DNA from: Amycolatopsis sp. WAC 01376
GTDB lineage: Bacteria > Actinomycetota > Actinomycetes > Mycobacteriales > Pseudonocardiaceae
Direction of reading: 5' to 3'
DNA: 64,000 nt
NCBI RefSeq assembly: GCF_003947415.1
Contig: NZ_QHKL01000006.1
Span: 248,001-312,000, forward strand
Shown here: one piece after another, positions 1-8,308 of the stretch
Position numbering within the stretch: position 1 is the first letter of the stretch
Layout: each line of letters starts with the position of its first letter
Translations under genes and position numbers: made by a program
The notes under the pieces: generated by a model
The model's database searches: none
What the model saw: the letters and a program-made list of their open reading frames with translations, nothing else
What the model was told of the DNA's origin: nothing

Positions 1-75
1 CTTGGAAAGCTGAAGACATCAGCTGGCGGATCGGCGCGACGGGGCAGCGCGCCGAACCGTGTGTAGGGGCTCCGC

Positions 76-111
76 GGCGGTTGGCCTTCGAACTGGGGGT
101 GGCCAACCGCC
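76..111. terminator. Stem-loop upstream of yggT
   Basis: An 11-bp perfect inverted repeat (GGCGGTTGGCC at 76-86, GGCCAACCGCC at 101-111) encloses a 14-base loop. There is no strong T run, only CTTTT about 10 bases later, which is common for actinobacterial terminators. It may end a gene left of the window or attenuate yggT. Nothing else is recognised in bases 1-184. Confidence 0.5.
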
Positions 112-184
112 CTGGTAGCCCTTTTCGCGCACAGGTTGCTCCCAGCCGAGCACGGCACACTGGAACAAAGAGGAGTGTGCCGTC

Positions 185-463
185 ATGAGTGCTCTTGGCT
201 ATCTTGTGGGCGTTCTGCTCACCCTGTTCCTGATCGTGCTCGTCGTCCGGATGGTGCTGGACTGGACCGTCAACCTCGCCACCCGGCCGCCCGCCTGGTC
301 CTTCCGGGCGCGCGGGATCGCCCATCGGCTGACCGAGCCCGTGCTGGCGCCGGTCCGCCGCGTGCTCCCGCCGGTGCGGGCCGGTGGAGTGGCGTTCGAT
401 CTCGCCTTCACCCTGGTGTTCCTCGGGGTCGTTCTCCTGCAGTCCCTCGCTTTCAGCCTCTGA
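185..463 (+). CDS. YggT family membrane protein
   Basis: This 92-residue protein fits the YggT family of small integral membrane proteins, whose molecular role is unsettled. Two hydrophobic segments (about residues 5-27 and 70-90) flank a basic Arg/Pro-rich loop, the usual single-repeat layout. The ATG follows GAGGAG by nine bases. In many actinobacteria yggT lies in the division cluster; here it stands 58 bases before ku on the same strand, so read-through is possible but a shared function is not implied. The family call is good and the function unknown. Confidence 0.75.
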   Translation: MSALGYLVGVLLTLFLIVLVVRMVLDWTVNLATRPPAWSFRARGIAHRLTEPVLAPVRRVLPPVRAGGVAFDLAFTLVFLGVVLLQSLAFSL

Positions 464-521
464 CCAGGTGTGATCCGCCGCCGTCGCGGGTACCAGGTGG
501 CTGGAGGAGAGGAGTGTGCCC

Positions 522-1451
522 ATGCGCCCGGTCTGGAGCGGTTCGCTTTCACTCGGTCTGGTGACGGTGCCGGTCCGGTTGTACAGCGCGGTCGAGGACC
601 ACACGGTGCACTTCCGTCAGTTCCAGCGCGGCACCGAAGACCGCATCCGGTACCGGCGGGTGAACGAGCGCACCGGCAAGGAAGTCGGCTACGAGGACAT
701 CGTCAAGGGTTACGAGCTCGACAGCGGCGACTACGTGGTCGTCGAACCCGAGGAACTCGACGAGATCGCCCCCGGGCGGTCGAAGTCGCTCGACATCGAA
801 AGCTTCGTCGAGCTGGACGCCATCGACCCGATGTTCTTCGACAAGACGTATTGGCTCGCGCCCGCGAAGGACGAGTTCGAGCGCCCGTACGCGCTGCTGC
901 TCGAGGCGATGAGTTCGTCGGGCAAGGCCGGGATCGCGAAGTTCGTCATGCGCGGCCGCGAGTACCTGGCCCTGGTCCGTTCCGGCGACGGCGTCATGGT
1001 GCTCAACACCCTGCATTTCGCCGCCGACCTGCGGGATCCCGCCGAGCAGCTGCCGGATCTCCCCGGCAAGGCGAAGGCACGCGGCAAGGAACTCGACATG
1101 GCCGTCAACCTGATCGACGCGATGAGCGACGACTGGCGGCCCGAGGAGTACCGCGACACCTACACCGACCGTGTGCGTGAGCTGATCAAGGCCAAGAAGA
1201 AGGGCGACACCATCACGCCCGCCACCGAACCCGGTGAGCCGACGAAGGTCGTCGACCTGTTCGAGGCGCTTTCGAAGAGCGTGGAGAGCGGGAAGGCCAA
1301 GAAGAAGTCCGGGGCGAAGAAGCCTCCAGCGAAGCAAGATCTCTCTTCGTTGTCGAAGGCGGACCTGGAGAAGCTGGCCCGGGAACGGGACATCAAGGGG
1401 CGGTCGAAGATGACGCGGGCCGGTCTGGAGAAGGCGCTCAAGGCCTCGTGA
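522..1451 (+). CDS. ku: Non-homologous end joining protein Ku
   Basis: Bacterial Ku forms a homodimeric ring on double-strand DNA ends and recruits LigD. The protein (309 residues) opens with the diagnostic WSGSLSLGLVTVPVRLYSA, and the Ku core runs to about residue 235. A Lys-rich linker follows, then a SAP/Rho-N-like C-terminal helical module (LSKADLEKLARERDIKGRSK), a DNA-binding extension seen in longer actinobacterial Ku proteins. ATG at 522 was chosen over GTG at 516 because GGAGGAGAGGA ends eight bases before it. Its partner ligD lies about 29 kb away in this window, not adjacent. The 3' end overlaps the convergent next gene by 14 bases. Confidence 0.95.
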   Translation: MRPVWSGSLSLGLVTVPVRLYSAVEDHTVHFRQFQRGTEDRIRYRRVNERTGKEVGYEDIVKGYELDSGDYVVVEPEELDEIAPGRSKSLDIESFVELDAIDPMFFDKTYWLAPAKDEFERPYALLLEAMSSSGKAGIAKFVMRGREYLALVRSGDGVMVLNTLHFAADLRDPAEQLPDLPGKAKARGKELDMAVNLIDAMSDDWRPEEYRDTYTDRVRELIKAKKKGDTITPATEPGEPTKVVDLFEALSKSVESGKAKKKSGAKKPPAKQDLSSLSKADLEKLARERDIKGRSKMTRAGLEKALKAS

Positions 1452-2085
1452 CGATGCCCGCCGCCGCCAGTTCGCCCGCGATGGCCTCGATCAGCAGCCG
1501 GACGTCCTCGGCCGCGGTCGCGTGCAGCCCTTCGGAAACGATCAGCACTTCGGACGTCGTGGCGGAGACCGCCGAGTGCCCGCTCTGCCGGTTCGTCCAC
1601 CGCCGTGCGTGGGCCTGACCGTCTTCGTCCGCGAAGATCACCTCGCCGGGGTTCGGCTGTTCGACCGTGCCGGCGAAGGTCACGTACTTCTCGTCGCCTC
1701 GCGCGTGGCGGACCTCCAGCGAGCCGCTGATCTTCGCGACGTCGAGCACCGCGACGGGAACGGCGTAGGCGACCGAAACCGCGTTGCAGAGGTCGATCAC
1801 CGGGTGGATACGGGGGAGCGAGCCTTCTTTCCGCAGCCGGCGCAGCAGTGACTCCGACGCGCAGCGGTACTGCGTCGGCTTCAAGCCCATCCTGGCGAAC
1901 GCCCGCCGCCAGGCTTGGATCTCGGGGAACTCCGATTCCGGGCCATCAGCCAGCCGCCGGGTCGCTCGCTCGACGAACTTCTCCAGGTCGACCGGCATTT
2001 CCGGGATGATGCCGCTCGCCTGGACGGTGCCGACGGCGAGGCCGGGGTGAGCGGCGTGGATCTCGGGGTGGTGCTGGAGTCGCAT
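1438..2085 (-). CDS. B3/B4 (PheT-like) tRNA-binding domain protein
   Basis: This 215-residue protein resembles stand-alone B3/B4 domains, the substrate-checking fold of the phenylalanyl-tRNA synthetase beta subunit. The family signature YRCASESLLRRL is near residues 75-86, followed by HPVIDLCNAVSV and a region around GTVEQPNPGEVIFAD typical of the fold. Free-standing members are thought to hydrolyse mischarged tRNAs or bind amino-acid-like ligands; that is family knowledge and is not shown here. The start is ATG at 2085. It lies 11 bases downstream of a LysE-type exporter and is probably co-transcribed with it, a pairing that fits amino-acid homeostasis. Confidence 0.8.
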   Translation of the reverse strand: MRLQHHPEIHAAHPGLAVGTVQASGIIPEMPVDLEKFVERATRRLADGPESEFPEIQAWRRAFARMGLKPTQYRCASESLLRRLRKEGSLPRIHPVIDLCNAVSVAYAVPVAVLDVAKISGSLEVRHARGDEKYVTFAGTVEQPNPGEVIFADEDGQAHARRWTNRQSGHSAVSATTSEVLIVSEGLHATAAEDVRLLIEAIAGELAAAGIVTRP

Positions 2086-2096
2086 GCTGGACCTGT

Positions 2097-2708
2097 CTAT
2101 TGGGTGGTGAACGCGAGTTTGACGCCGAGCGCGGCGAAGGAACCGGCGAAGATCCGCCGGAGCCAGGCGAGGACGCGTGGCCGGGAAAGAACGTGGTGCC
2201 GCACGCCGGCGGCGAGGACGCCGTACACGCTGAACACCACGAACGTCGCCAGCATGAACACCCCGCTCAGCAGCAGCATCCGGGGGATCGAACCGGGCTC
2301 GCCCGCCGGGACGAACTGGGGCAGGAACGCGAAGAAGAACAGTGTCAGCTTCGGGTTCAGGACGTTGATCAGCACGCCGGAGGTGATCGTCCGCAGGGTC
2401 GACGCGGGTTCGGGATCGCCCTCCACGACGATCGCTTCCCGGTCCTTGAGCGTCGCCCAAGCCATGTAGAGCAGGTACGCCACGCCGAGGTACTTGAGGA
2501 TTTCGAACGCCAGCGCGCTCGCGTGCAGCAGTGCCGCGAGACCGGTGATCGCGGCGACCATATGCGGGATGATGCCGAGGGTGCAGGCGGTCGCGGCGAT
2601 GACGCTCGCGCGCCTGCCGCGGGCCAGTCCGGCGGAAAGCGTGTAGACCACGCCGGTGCCGGGCGTGGCGACCACGACCAGCGTGGTGATCAGGAAGGCG
2701 ATGCTCAC
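2097..2708 (-). CDS. LysE family amino-acid exporter
   Basis: A LysE/RhtB-type efflux permease of about 203 residues with five to six hydrophobic segments. The N-terminal FLITTLVVVATPGTGVVYTL and the NPKLTLFFFAFLPQFV stretch are both classic for the family. Substrates of relatives are basic or neutral amino acids and homoserine lactones; the substrate here is unknown. GTG at 2708 places the family-typical first helix at the N-terminus; the frame stays open to 2774, but the extra residues look non-native. It heads a two-gene minus-strand unit with the B3/B4-domain protein. Confidence 0.85.
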   Translation of the reverse strand: MSIAFLITTLVVVATPGTGVVYTLSAGLARGRRASVIAATACTLGIIPHMVAAITGLAALLHASALAFEILKYLGVAYLLYMAWATLKDREAIVVEGDPEPASTLRTITSGVLINVLNPKLTLFFFAFLPQFVPAGEPGSIPRMLLLSGVFMLATFVVFSVYGVLAAGVRHHVLSRPRVLAWLRRIFAGSFAALGVKLAFTTQ

Positions 2709-2856
2709 GGGATCACTGTGCGCGTGGTTTGGCCCCGTGGACAGAGCCAAAGTCCGTCCGGTCCACTGGACCAAAGGCTTGCCTGAGGCGGCGTGAAGGC
2801 TTCACCGGATGGAGTGGCATGATGCACGCTCGCACGTCGACGAGGAAGGCCTTGGT

Positions 2857-3357
2857 TTGAGCGCGCGCACTTCCCAGATGGACGACCTCCGGCTGGTGGC
2901 ACAACCGAATGCCGTGTTGTGCTCCGAGCTTTTCGTCCGTCTCATCTTGTCGGACTGGTCCTTGCGGCCGTTGCTCGATCAGGCGAAGACCGCCGCCGCC
3001 AGATTGGTGGGCGCGCTCGTCGACGTCGCCGACCCGAAGGAGCCGCCGTTCCTGACGCTCAGACTGCGGTTGCGCTCGGACGTCCTGGTCATCGAGGTCG
3101 ACCACGACGTGGACGGGCTTCCCGTGCCGACGCCCGCACCGGGTGAGCGGACCGGGGTGGCGCCGAGTGAGACCCGCGGCGTGACCTTCTGGTGCGAGCT
3201 GCCGCTGCCCGGTGGCCTGTCCGCCGGACAGGTCCAGCTGCCGCGGCGGGGCGACCGCCGCACCCTGGTGGACGAGCCTGTCTCCGGTGCGCCCGTCGGC
3301 GCCGATCCCGAAGTCCTGGAACGGCTTTTGACACGGCTGAGTGGCTGGTCGGGCTGA
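2857..3357 (+). CDS. Histidine-kinase-like ATPase domain regulator
   Basis: A protein of about 166 residues resembling stand-alone HATPase (anti-sigma/kinase-like) proteins common in actinomycetes. MDDLRLVAQPNAVLCSELFVR is followed by a helix, a beta strand LRLRLRSDVLVIEVDHDVDG (a weak N/G1-box region) and a C-terminal FWCELPLP strand. Canonical ATP-binding boxes are degenerate, so activity is doubtful. TTG at 2857 is preferred because GAGGAAGG sits seven bases upstream; ATG 2878 is the alternative. The stop overlaps the next ATG by one base (TGATG), so translation is coupled to the hydrolase. Confidence 0.6.
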   Translation: MSARTSQMDDLRLVAQPNAVLCSELFVRLILSDWSLRPLLDQAKTAAARLVGALVDVADPKEPPFLTLRLRLRSDVLVIEVDHDVDGLPVPTPAPGERTGVAPSETRGVTFWCELPLPGGLSAGQVQLPRRGDRRTLVDEPVSGAPVGADPEVLERLLTRLSGWSG

Positions 3358-4241
3358 TGGGCACGAAGCGCGTCACCACACCGGTTCTGGAGGTCGAGTA
3401 CGAACACACCGGTGCGGCCGGCGGGCCGCCGGTGGTCCTGCTCCACGGTTTCCCGTACGACGTCCGGGCCTACGACGAGGTCGCCCGGATCCTCGCGGAC
3501 GGCGGCGCCTCGGTGTACGTCCCGTATCTGCGCGGGTTCGGCGGGACGCGCTTCCTCGACGACGCCACGCCTCGCTCCGGACAGCAGGCCGCGCTCGCGC
3601 AGGACCTGATCGAATTCATGGACGCGCTGGAGCTGGAAAACGCCGTCGTCGCCGGATACGACTGGGGCGGCCGCGCGGCGTGCATCACGGCGGCGCTCCG
3701 GCCCGAACGCGTGCGCGGACTGGTGTCGGTGGACGGCTACAACGTCCAGAACCTCGCCTACGCCGGGGAACCGGCGCCGCCGGAATGGGAACGCACCTAC
3801 TGGTACCAGTTCTACTTCCATTCCGAGCGCGGCCGCCGCGGGCTGGCGGAGAACCGTGACGAGTTGTGCGCCCTGTTGTGGCGCACCTGGTCGCCGACCT
3901 GGACCGGCGCCGACGCGGCGTTCCCGGCCAGCGCCCCGAGCCTCCACAACCCGGACTTCGTCGACGTCGTCATCCACTCCTACCGGCACCGATTCGGCCT
4001 GGTGGAAGGGGATCCGCGGTACCAGGCGCTCGAAGACCTGATCGCGGACGAACCGGCGATCACGGTGCCGGCGGTCGTGCTGGAAAGCGGGGACGACGGC
4101 ATCGGCGGGCCCAGCGCCGCGGGCGATCGCGAGTACTTCACCGGGCCGTACGACCACCGCGTTCTGCCGGGTGTCGGCCACAACGTCCCTCAGGAAGCGC
4201 CCGAGGCTTTCGCCGCCGCTGTGGCTTCGCTGCTCCCGTGA
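3357..4241 (+). CDS. Alpha/beta hydrolase, epoxide-hydrolase type
   Basis: A 294-residue alpha/beta-hydrolase. The oxyanion motif HGFPYD is near residue 28, the nucleophile elbow is GYDWGGRAA with Asp as nucleophile (epoxide hydrolase/haloalkane dehalogenase style), and LHNPDFVDVVIHSYRHR lies in the lid. A late acidic residue in LESGDDGIGG and the catalytic His in GVGHNVPQEAPEAF complete the triad. ATG at 3357 overlaps the upstream stop by one base. The natural substrate is unknown. The same fold recurs at 41.5-42.4 kb. Confidence 0.85.
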   Translation: MGTKRVTTPVLEVEYEHTGAAGGPPVVLLHGFPYDVRAYDEVARILADGGASVYVPYLRGFGGTRFLDDATPRSGQQAALAQDLIEFMDALELENAVVAGYDWGGRAACITAALRPERVRGLVSVDGYNVQNLAYAGEPAPPEWERTYWYQFYFHSERGRRGLAENRDELCALLWRTWSPTWTGADAAFPASAPSLHNPDFVDVVIHSYRHRFGLVEGDPRYQALEDLIADEPAITVPAVVLESGDDGIGGPSAAGDREYFTGPYDHRVLPGVGHNVPQEAPEAFAAAVASLLP

Positions 4242-4336
4242 GGGTGATCACCCGTCCGTGCGCATGACGATCTGGATCTTCGCTTGTCCTACCGGGTAGG
4301 CGCACGATCCGGGCGCCACGGACGGAGGAGGACTCG

Positions 4337-4543
4337 ATGTCGTTGGGCGACAAGATCAGCAACAAGGCCGAAGAGTTCGGCGGTAAGGCCAAGGAAGCCG
4401 CGGGCGACGCCACCGGCAACGAGGAACTGCGCGCGGAAGGCCAAGCCGACCAGGCGAAGGCCGGTCTCAAGGGCGCCGTCGAGAACGTGAAGGACGCCGT
4501 CGGCGACGCGGCGGACAAGCTCCGCGACACCTTCAAGAAGTAG
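4337..4543 (+). CDS. CsbD family stress protein
   Basis: A 68-residue hydrophilic, Lys/Ala/Glu-rich protein matching CsbD (DKISNKAEEFGGKAKEAAGDATGNEEL). Family members are abundant, stress-induced, partly disordered four-helix proteins; in Bacillus the gene is under SigB. GGACGGAGGAGGA upstream gives a strong ribosome site. A stem-loop terminator follows at once, so it is probably monocistronic. Confidence 0.9.
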   Translation: MSLGDKISNKAEEFGGKAKEAAGDATGNEELRAEGQADQAKAGLKGAVENVKDAVGDAADKLRDTFKK

Positions 4544-4551
4544 TGGCTCTC

Positions 4552-4592
4552 GCGGGCCGGGGCGGCGGATTCCCGCGCCCCGGCCCGCTTTT
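4552..4592. terminator. Bidirectional intrinsic terminator
   Basis: Thirteen-base perfect arms (GCGGGCCGGGGCG at 4552-4564, CGCCCCGGCCCGC at 4576-4588) are followed by TTTT on the plus strand. The element separates convergent csbD and the P450 gene. Confidence 0.85.
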
Positions 4593-5698
4593 CAGCCGTG
4601 CAGGAGCACCGGCAGGCTGGTGAGCCGCGTGCCCTGGATGCCACCGAGGAACGTCTGCCGGAGTCCGGCGTAGGGCACGGCGAGCCGGGCTCGGGGGAAG
4701 TCCGTGCGCAGGACCGTCGCGACCGCCCGCAGTTCGAGCTGCGCGAGCTGGGCGCCGACGCAGAAATGCGGGCCCGCGCCGAAGGTCAGATCCGGACCGG
4801 GCTTCCTGGCCGGGTCGGTGTTGACGCCCTGGATGTCGACGAGCACCGGGGCCTTGGCGGGGAGCCGGATCCCGGCGAGCTCGATCTCCGTGGTCGTGAA
4901 CCGCCAGAGGGTGAACGGGGCAGGCGGATGCTCCCGGAGGGTTTCGCGAACCAGAGTGCCCTCGGGGGCGGTGTCCCCGTTGAGAAGCCGTGAGATCAGG
5001 AAACCGATCGAGGCGTCGGTGGTCAGCTGCCCGGCGAAGATCAACGCGAACAGGTGATACCGCAGATCGTCTTCGGACGTCTCGGGCGGCAGGTTGTCGC
5101 GAAGTTCCTTCGCGAGCCCGTTTCGGTTCGGTGTCAGCCCCGCGGCGGCGAGGTCCGCGATCGCGGCGATGGCCTTGCCCTGGGCGCCCGGCGCGGGGTC
5201 GGACATGCGGCGGCAGGCGTCGACGGCGGTGTCGAGCAGCCGGAGCGGGATGCCGAGCAGGTCGAGCAGCACGGTGAGCGGGAAACGGGTGGAGAACCCG
5301 TCCATGAGGTCGACGGTTCCCTCGCCGAGTTCCGCCAGCAGCGCCTGCGCGATCTTGTGGATCCGATCCGACTGAGCTTGGATCCGTTTGGCGCTCAGGA
5401 GCGGAGCGTGCGCTCGCCGCAAGAGCGTGTGGTCCGGGCCGTCCAGTGTGGTGAGGGACGGCTGTTCGGCGGCGGTTTGTTCGAGCCCTGTCCACCCCTC
5501 GGGGGCCAGCGCGGGATCTTTGGCGATGCGCGGATCCGACAAGACCGCACGGGCCAGCTTCTCGTCGGTCACGATCCAGGCGCTTCCGCCCTCGGGCGCG
5601 GCCACTTCGACGAGTGGGCCGGCGGCTCGCAGCGCGGGACGGACGGGATCGGGCTCGGTGATGCCGCGGGTCTTCGCGGCGAACGGATCGGGGAGCAC
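4592..5698 (-). CDS. Cytochrome P450
   Basis: A soluble bacterial P450 of about 368 residues. The haem loop FGAGPHFCVGAQLA carries the Cys ligand, ETLR is the K-helix ExxR motif, and the I-helix reads FAGQLTTDAS with the acid-alcohol pair weakened (T-T rather than D/E-T). It ends LPVLLHG. GTG at 5698 was chosen because AAGGAG lies five bases upstream. An upstream in-frame GTG at 5728 coincides with the predicted transcription start, so a leaderless longer form (378 residues) cannot be excluded. It is divergent from a MarR gene that probably controls it. No ferredoxin gene is nearby. Confidence 0.93.
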   Translation of the reverse strand: MLPDPFAAKTRGITEPDPVRPALRAAGPLVEVAAPEGGSAWIVTDEKLARAVLSDPRIAKDPALAPEGWTGLEQTAAEQPSLTTLDGPDHTLLRRAHAPLLSAKRIQAQSDRIHKIAQALLAELGEGTVDLMDGFSTRFPLTVLLDLLGIPLRLLDTAVDACRRMSDPAPGAQGKAIAAIADLAAAGLTPNRNGLAKELRDNLPPETSEDDLRYHLFALIFAGQLTTDASIGFLISRLLNGDTAPEGTLVRETLREHPPAPFTLWRFTTTEIELAGIRLPAKAPVLVDIQGVNTDPARKPGPDLTFGAGPHFCVGAQLAQLELRAVATVLRTDFPRARLAVPYAGLRQTFLGGIQGTRLTSLPVLLHG

Positions 5699-5722
5699 GG
5701 GAACTCCTTCATGAGAAAGTAG

Positions 5723-5762
5723 CTTCACGATGAAGGTATATTTGCGACCGGTAGGTTGTCAA
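5723..5762 (-). promoter_or_regulatory. P450 promoter with overlapping MarR-type operator
   Basis: On the minus strand TTGACA (5762-5757), a 16-base spacer and TATACC (5740-5735) form a good sigma-70-like promoter. The inverted repeat CTTCA-CGA-TGAAG (5723-5735) covers the -10 end and start point, where a repressor would block initiation. The divergent MarR gene is the natural candidate. Confidence 0.6.
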
Positions 5763-5785
5763 AGCACTTGAGTCGAGGAGGGCTG

Positions 5786-6241
5786 ATGGAGGATCGCGTC
5801 ACGTCGTTGCTGGACGGCCTCCGGAGCTTCGGGGCGAATTACACCGAGTTCACCCGGCGGTTCGCGAACTGGCTCGGCCTGCACGCCACCGACGCCGCCG
5901 CGCTGGTGGAGATCCTCTACGCCGAAGACACCGGCTCCCCGCTGTCCCCGGCCCGGCTCGGCGAACGCATCTCGCTGACCTCCGGCGCGACCACGAACCT
6001 GCTGAACCGCCTGGAGAACCTCGGTTACGTGGTGCGCACCCGCGAGAACACCGACCGGCGGGTGGTGACCTTGCGCAGTGGTCCCGACATCCAAGGGCCC
6101 GCGCGGGAGTTCTTCGGCCCGTTCAGTGCCGGGCTCGCGGCGCTGGTCGCGGAGTATCCGGCCGAGGAGATCGAACGGTTCGAGGCCTTTCTGCGGCATC
6201 TGCGGTCCACAATGGACAAAGTGCTCGAAGAACAGGGGTAA
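5786..6241 (+). CDS. MarR family transcriptional regulator
   Basis: A 151-residue winged-helix regulator of MarR type: the recognition region SPARLGERISLTSGATTNLLNRLENLGYVVR and the wing RENTDRRVVTL are clear. ATG at 5786 follows GAGGAGGG by three to four bases. It is transcribed away from the P450, with a short shared control region carrying an inverted repeat, so it most likely represses the P450 gene and perhaps itself. The ligand is unknown. Confidence 0.88.
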   Translation: MEDRVTSLLDGLRSFGANYTEFTRRFANWLGLHATDAAALVEILYAEDTGSPLSPARLGERISLTSGATTNLLNRLENLGYVVRTRENTDRRVVTLRSGPDIQGPAREFFGPFSAGLAALVAEYPAEEIERFEAFLRHLRSTMDKVLEEQG

Positions 6242-6357
6242 GCCACCGTTCGAGGGTTCTCACCCACCCGACCAGTCCATGCCGCCCTCGGCGCCGAATC
6301 CCTCCCGGACGCCATGGAACCGCGTAGCCGGGCGTCGGGTGAGGTGGAGGCAGCTTG

Positions 6358-6954
6358 ATGGTCGAGGGTGTGCGGACGAGTCCGCGCGGAAGCGGCGGCA
6401 CCGGAACGGAGCCTGCCGAAACGAGCTTGATGCAACGGGTCGCGGCAGGAGACGAACAGGCGTTCGCCGAACTGTACGACGTCGTGGCGGGACCGGTGTG
6501 GGGAGTGGTGAACAGGGTCGTCCGCAACGGCACGTTCGCCGAGGAGGTCACCCAAGAGGTCTTGGTGGAGGTGTGGCGGACGGCTGCGCGGTTCAAACCG
6601 GGCAAGGGGAGCACGCTGGCCTGGGTGCTCACCATCGCGCACCGGCGGGCGGTGGACCGGGTGCGTTCGCATCAGGCCTCGCTCGACCGGGACGACCGCG
6701 CGGGCAGACTCGATTTCCGGCGCCCGTTCGACGAGGTCGCCGAGTCGACGATCAGCAATCTCGAACAGCAACGGGTGCGCCAATGCCTGACCGCGCTGAC
6801 CGACCTGCAACGGGAATCGGTGGTGCTGGCCTACTACAACGGTTACACCTACCCGGAAGTCGCGGAAGTGCTCAAGACCGCGCCCGGCACGGTGAAGACC
6901 CGCATCCGCGACGGCCTGATCCGGCTGCGTGACTGCTTGGGGGTCGGGCAATGA
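6358..6954 (+). CDS. sigK: ECF sigma factor SigK
   Basis: A 198-residue group IV sigma factor of the SigK type. Region 2 (AFAELYDVVAGPVWGVVNRVV ... AEEVTQEVLVEVWRTAARF) and region 4 (LTDLQRESVVLAYYNGYTYPEVAEVL ... GTVKTRIRDGLIRL) are both complete. Partner evidence is strong, since the next gene is the cognate anti-sigma rskA, overlapping by four bases. Mycobacterial SigK drives secreted-antigen genes when RskA is cleaved by a membrane protease; targets here are unknown. ATG 6358 was chosen; GGTGGAGG lies upstream. Confidence 0.92.
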   Translation: MVEGVRTSPRGSGGTGTEPAETSLMQRVAAGDEQAFAELYDVVAGPVWGVVNRVVRNGTFAEEVTQEVLVEVWRTAARFKPGKGSTLAWVLTIAHRRAVDRVRSHQASLDRDDRAGRLDFRRPFDEVAESTISNLEQQRVRQCLTALTDLQRESVVLAYYNGYTYPEVAEVLKTAPGTVKTRIRDGLIRLRDCLGVGQ

Positions 6955-7667
6955 CGGCGGAACTGCACACCCTGACCGGGGCCTACGCCCTGGACGCCGT
7001 CCCGGAGGAGGAGGCCGCGGCGTTCAAGCGGCACCTGCGGGGTTGTCCCTCGTGCGGCCAGGAAGTCCGGGAACTGCGGGAGACCGCGGCGCGGTTGGGA
7101 GCGGCGATCGGCACCGCGCCACCGGCGAGGCTGAGGGAAGCGACGCTCACGCTGGTCGCCGGGACCCGTCAGTGGCCTCCACTGGTCGCTGTCGCACGTC
7201 GAGACGGGCCGTTGAAGACGCGGATCGCCCTCTGGGGTGCCGCGGCGGCCGCCGCCGGAGCGCTGGTGTTCGGCCTGGTCACCACGAACACCGAGCCGGG
7301 GACCGATCCCGCGCAACAGCGGCTCGCCTCGGTGAACGCGGTGCTCACCGCACCCGACGCCGCGACGGCCAAGGGGGCCGAACCCGGGACGACCACGGTG
7401 GTGACTTCGCGGAGCCACGGCAAGATCGTCGTGCTGGCGGGCGATCTGCCGCCGTTGGCGCCGGGCAAGGCGTATCAGGTCTGGCTTCTCGGCGCGAGCG
7501 GCGTGCATTCGGCCGGGCTGCTGGCGCAGGACGGTCCACATCGGACTCTCCCGGTCCTCGCGGAGCTGCCCGGCGGGATCGACCGGGTCGGCATCACCGC
7601 GGAACCCGCCGGAGGTTCGCGGACGCCGTCCACCCCTGCCGTCGCGATGATCCCCCTCGGGACGTGA
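6951..7667 (+). CDS. rskA: Anti-sigma-K factor RskA
   Basis: A 238-residue single-pass membrane anti-sigma factor. The cytoplasmic N-terminus has the zinc-finger-like HLRGCPSC (HxxxCxxC) in the anti-sigma domain, one membrane helix is at about residues 90-110, and the extracellular RskA domain contains GKIVVLAGDLPPLAPGKAYQVWLLG. It is expected to hold SigK at the membrane until regulated proteolysis. ATGA overlap with sigK indicates translational coupling and balanced stoichiometry. Confidence 0.93.
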   Translation: MTAELHTLTGAYALDAVPEEEAAAFKRHLRGCPSCGQEVRELRETAARLGAAIGTAPPARLREATLTLVAGTRQWPPLVAVARRDGPLKTRIALWGAAAAAAGALVFGLVTTNTEPGTDPAQQRLASVNAVLTAPDAATAKGAEPGTTTVVTSRSHGKIVVLAGDLPPLAPGKAYQVWLLGASGVHSAGLLAQDGPHRTLPVLAELPGGIDRVGITAEPAGGSRTPSTPAVAMIPLGT

Positions 7668-7683
7668 CCGGAGGGGGATCATG

Positions 7684-7746
7684 CGTGATCGGAAGGCGAA
7701 CTCGCGTGATTGGAGGCGTAACTCACGTGATTGGAGGCGGATCACG
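7684..7746. repeat. Three tandem 21-bp repeats
   Basis: Units 7684-7704, 7705-7725 and 7726-7746 share CGTGAT-YGGARGCG followed by an AACTC- or ATCAC-like end. They fill the gap between rskA and the convergent Asp23/AmaP cluster and run two bases past the amaP stop codon. The same 21-bp family forms a larger palindromic array at 14790-14940. There are no spacers, so this is not CRISPR. Confidence 0.8.
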
Positions 7747-8308
7747 CGAGGCGGGCGCCGGCCTTCGCGGAGAAGCGGAACTCGATGGTCGTCGGGAGTT
7801 CGTCGAGGTCCAGTGCCTGGCGCAGCCTCGGCAGGCCCTCAGTGGTGATCCGCTCGCGGATGGCGGCCAGATCGCCGTCCTGTTCGGCGCTCAGCACCAC
7901 GGCCAGCACCGGCGCGTCCTGGGTGCCGCCGAGCGTGGCGTGCGCGGCGTGGACGCCGGGGTAGGTCGCGACCTCCGCGGTGAACGGGTCGACCGCGGTG
8001 CTCGCGGCCAGTGTGGTCTGGCCGGTGTCCTGGCCGAAGCGCCAGGTGTGGGACTTCGGTTTGCGGACGGGCTGCGCGATGAGCCACCGCAGCACCAGCA
8101 GGCCGATGACCACCGCGCCACCGGCGACGGCGTACCAGACCCATCCGGGCGGCATCGCCGTGCCGGGGACGAGCGTGGCGCCGGGGTCGAGCGGCGGGAT
8201 CCGGCCGAAATGGGTGCCGACGGCGAACACGCCACCGGCGAGCAGCACGAGCCCGGTGAGCACCAGCAGGGTGCGGTTCAGCCGAGCGGGACGGTTGAGG
8301 TCGGTCAT
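7742..8308 (-). CDS. amaP: Alkaline shock response membrane anchor protein AmaP
   Basis: A 188-residue protein with two membrane helices (about residues 11-32 and 55-80) and a cytosolic C-terminal alpha/beta domain, matching AmaP. In Gram-positives AmaP tethers Asp23 to the membrane as part of an envelope-stress scaffold. It overlaps the preceding DUF6286 gene by four bases and is the last gene of a five-gene minus-strand cluster that includes two Asp23 proteins. Confidence 0.75.
   Translation of the reverse strand: MTDLNRPARLNRTLLVLTGLVLLAGGVFAVGTHFGRIPPLDPGATLVPGTAMPPGWVWYAVAGGAVVIGLLVLRWLIAQPVRKPKSHTWRFGQDTGQTTLAASTAVDPFTAEVATYPGVHAAHATLGGTQDAPVLAVVLSAEQDGDLAAIRERITTEGLPRLRQALDLDELPTTIEFRFSAKAGARLA

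Noticed and set aside
2979..4181. A 400-codon open frame on the minus strand across the epoxide-hydrolase gene
   Set aside because: It is antisense to a gene with clear catalytic motifs and is Arg/Val/Gly-rich with no family resemblance; long shadow frames are expected at this GC content.
7684..7746. Possible CRISPR array
   Set aside because: The 21-bp units abut with no spacers, and no cas gene is nearby.
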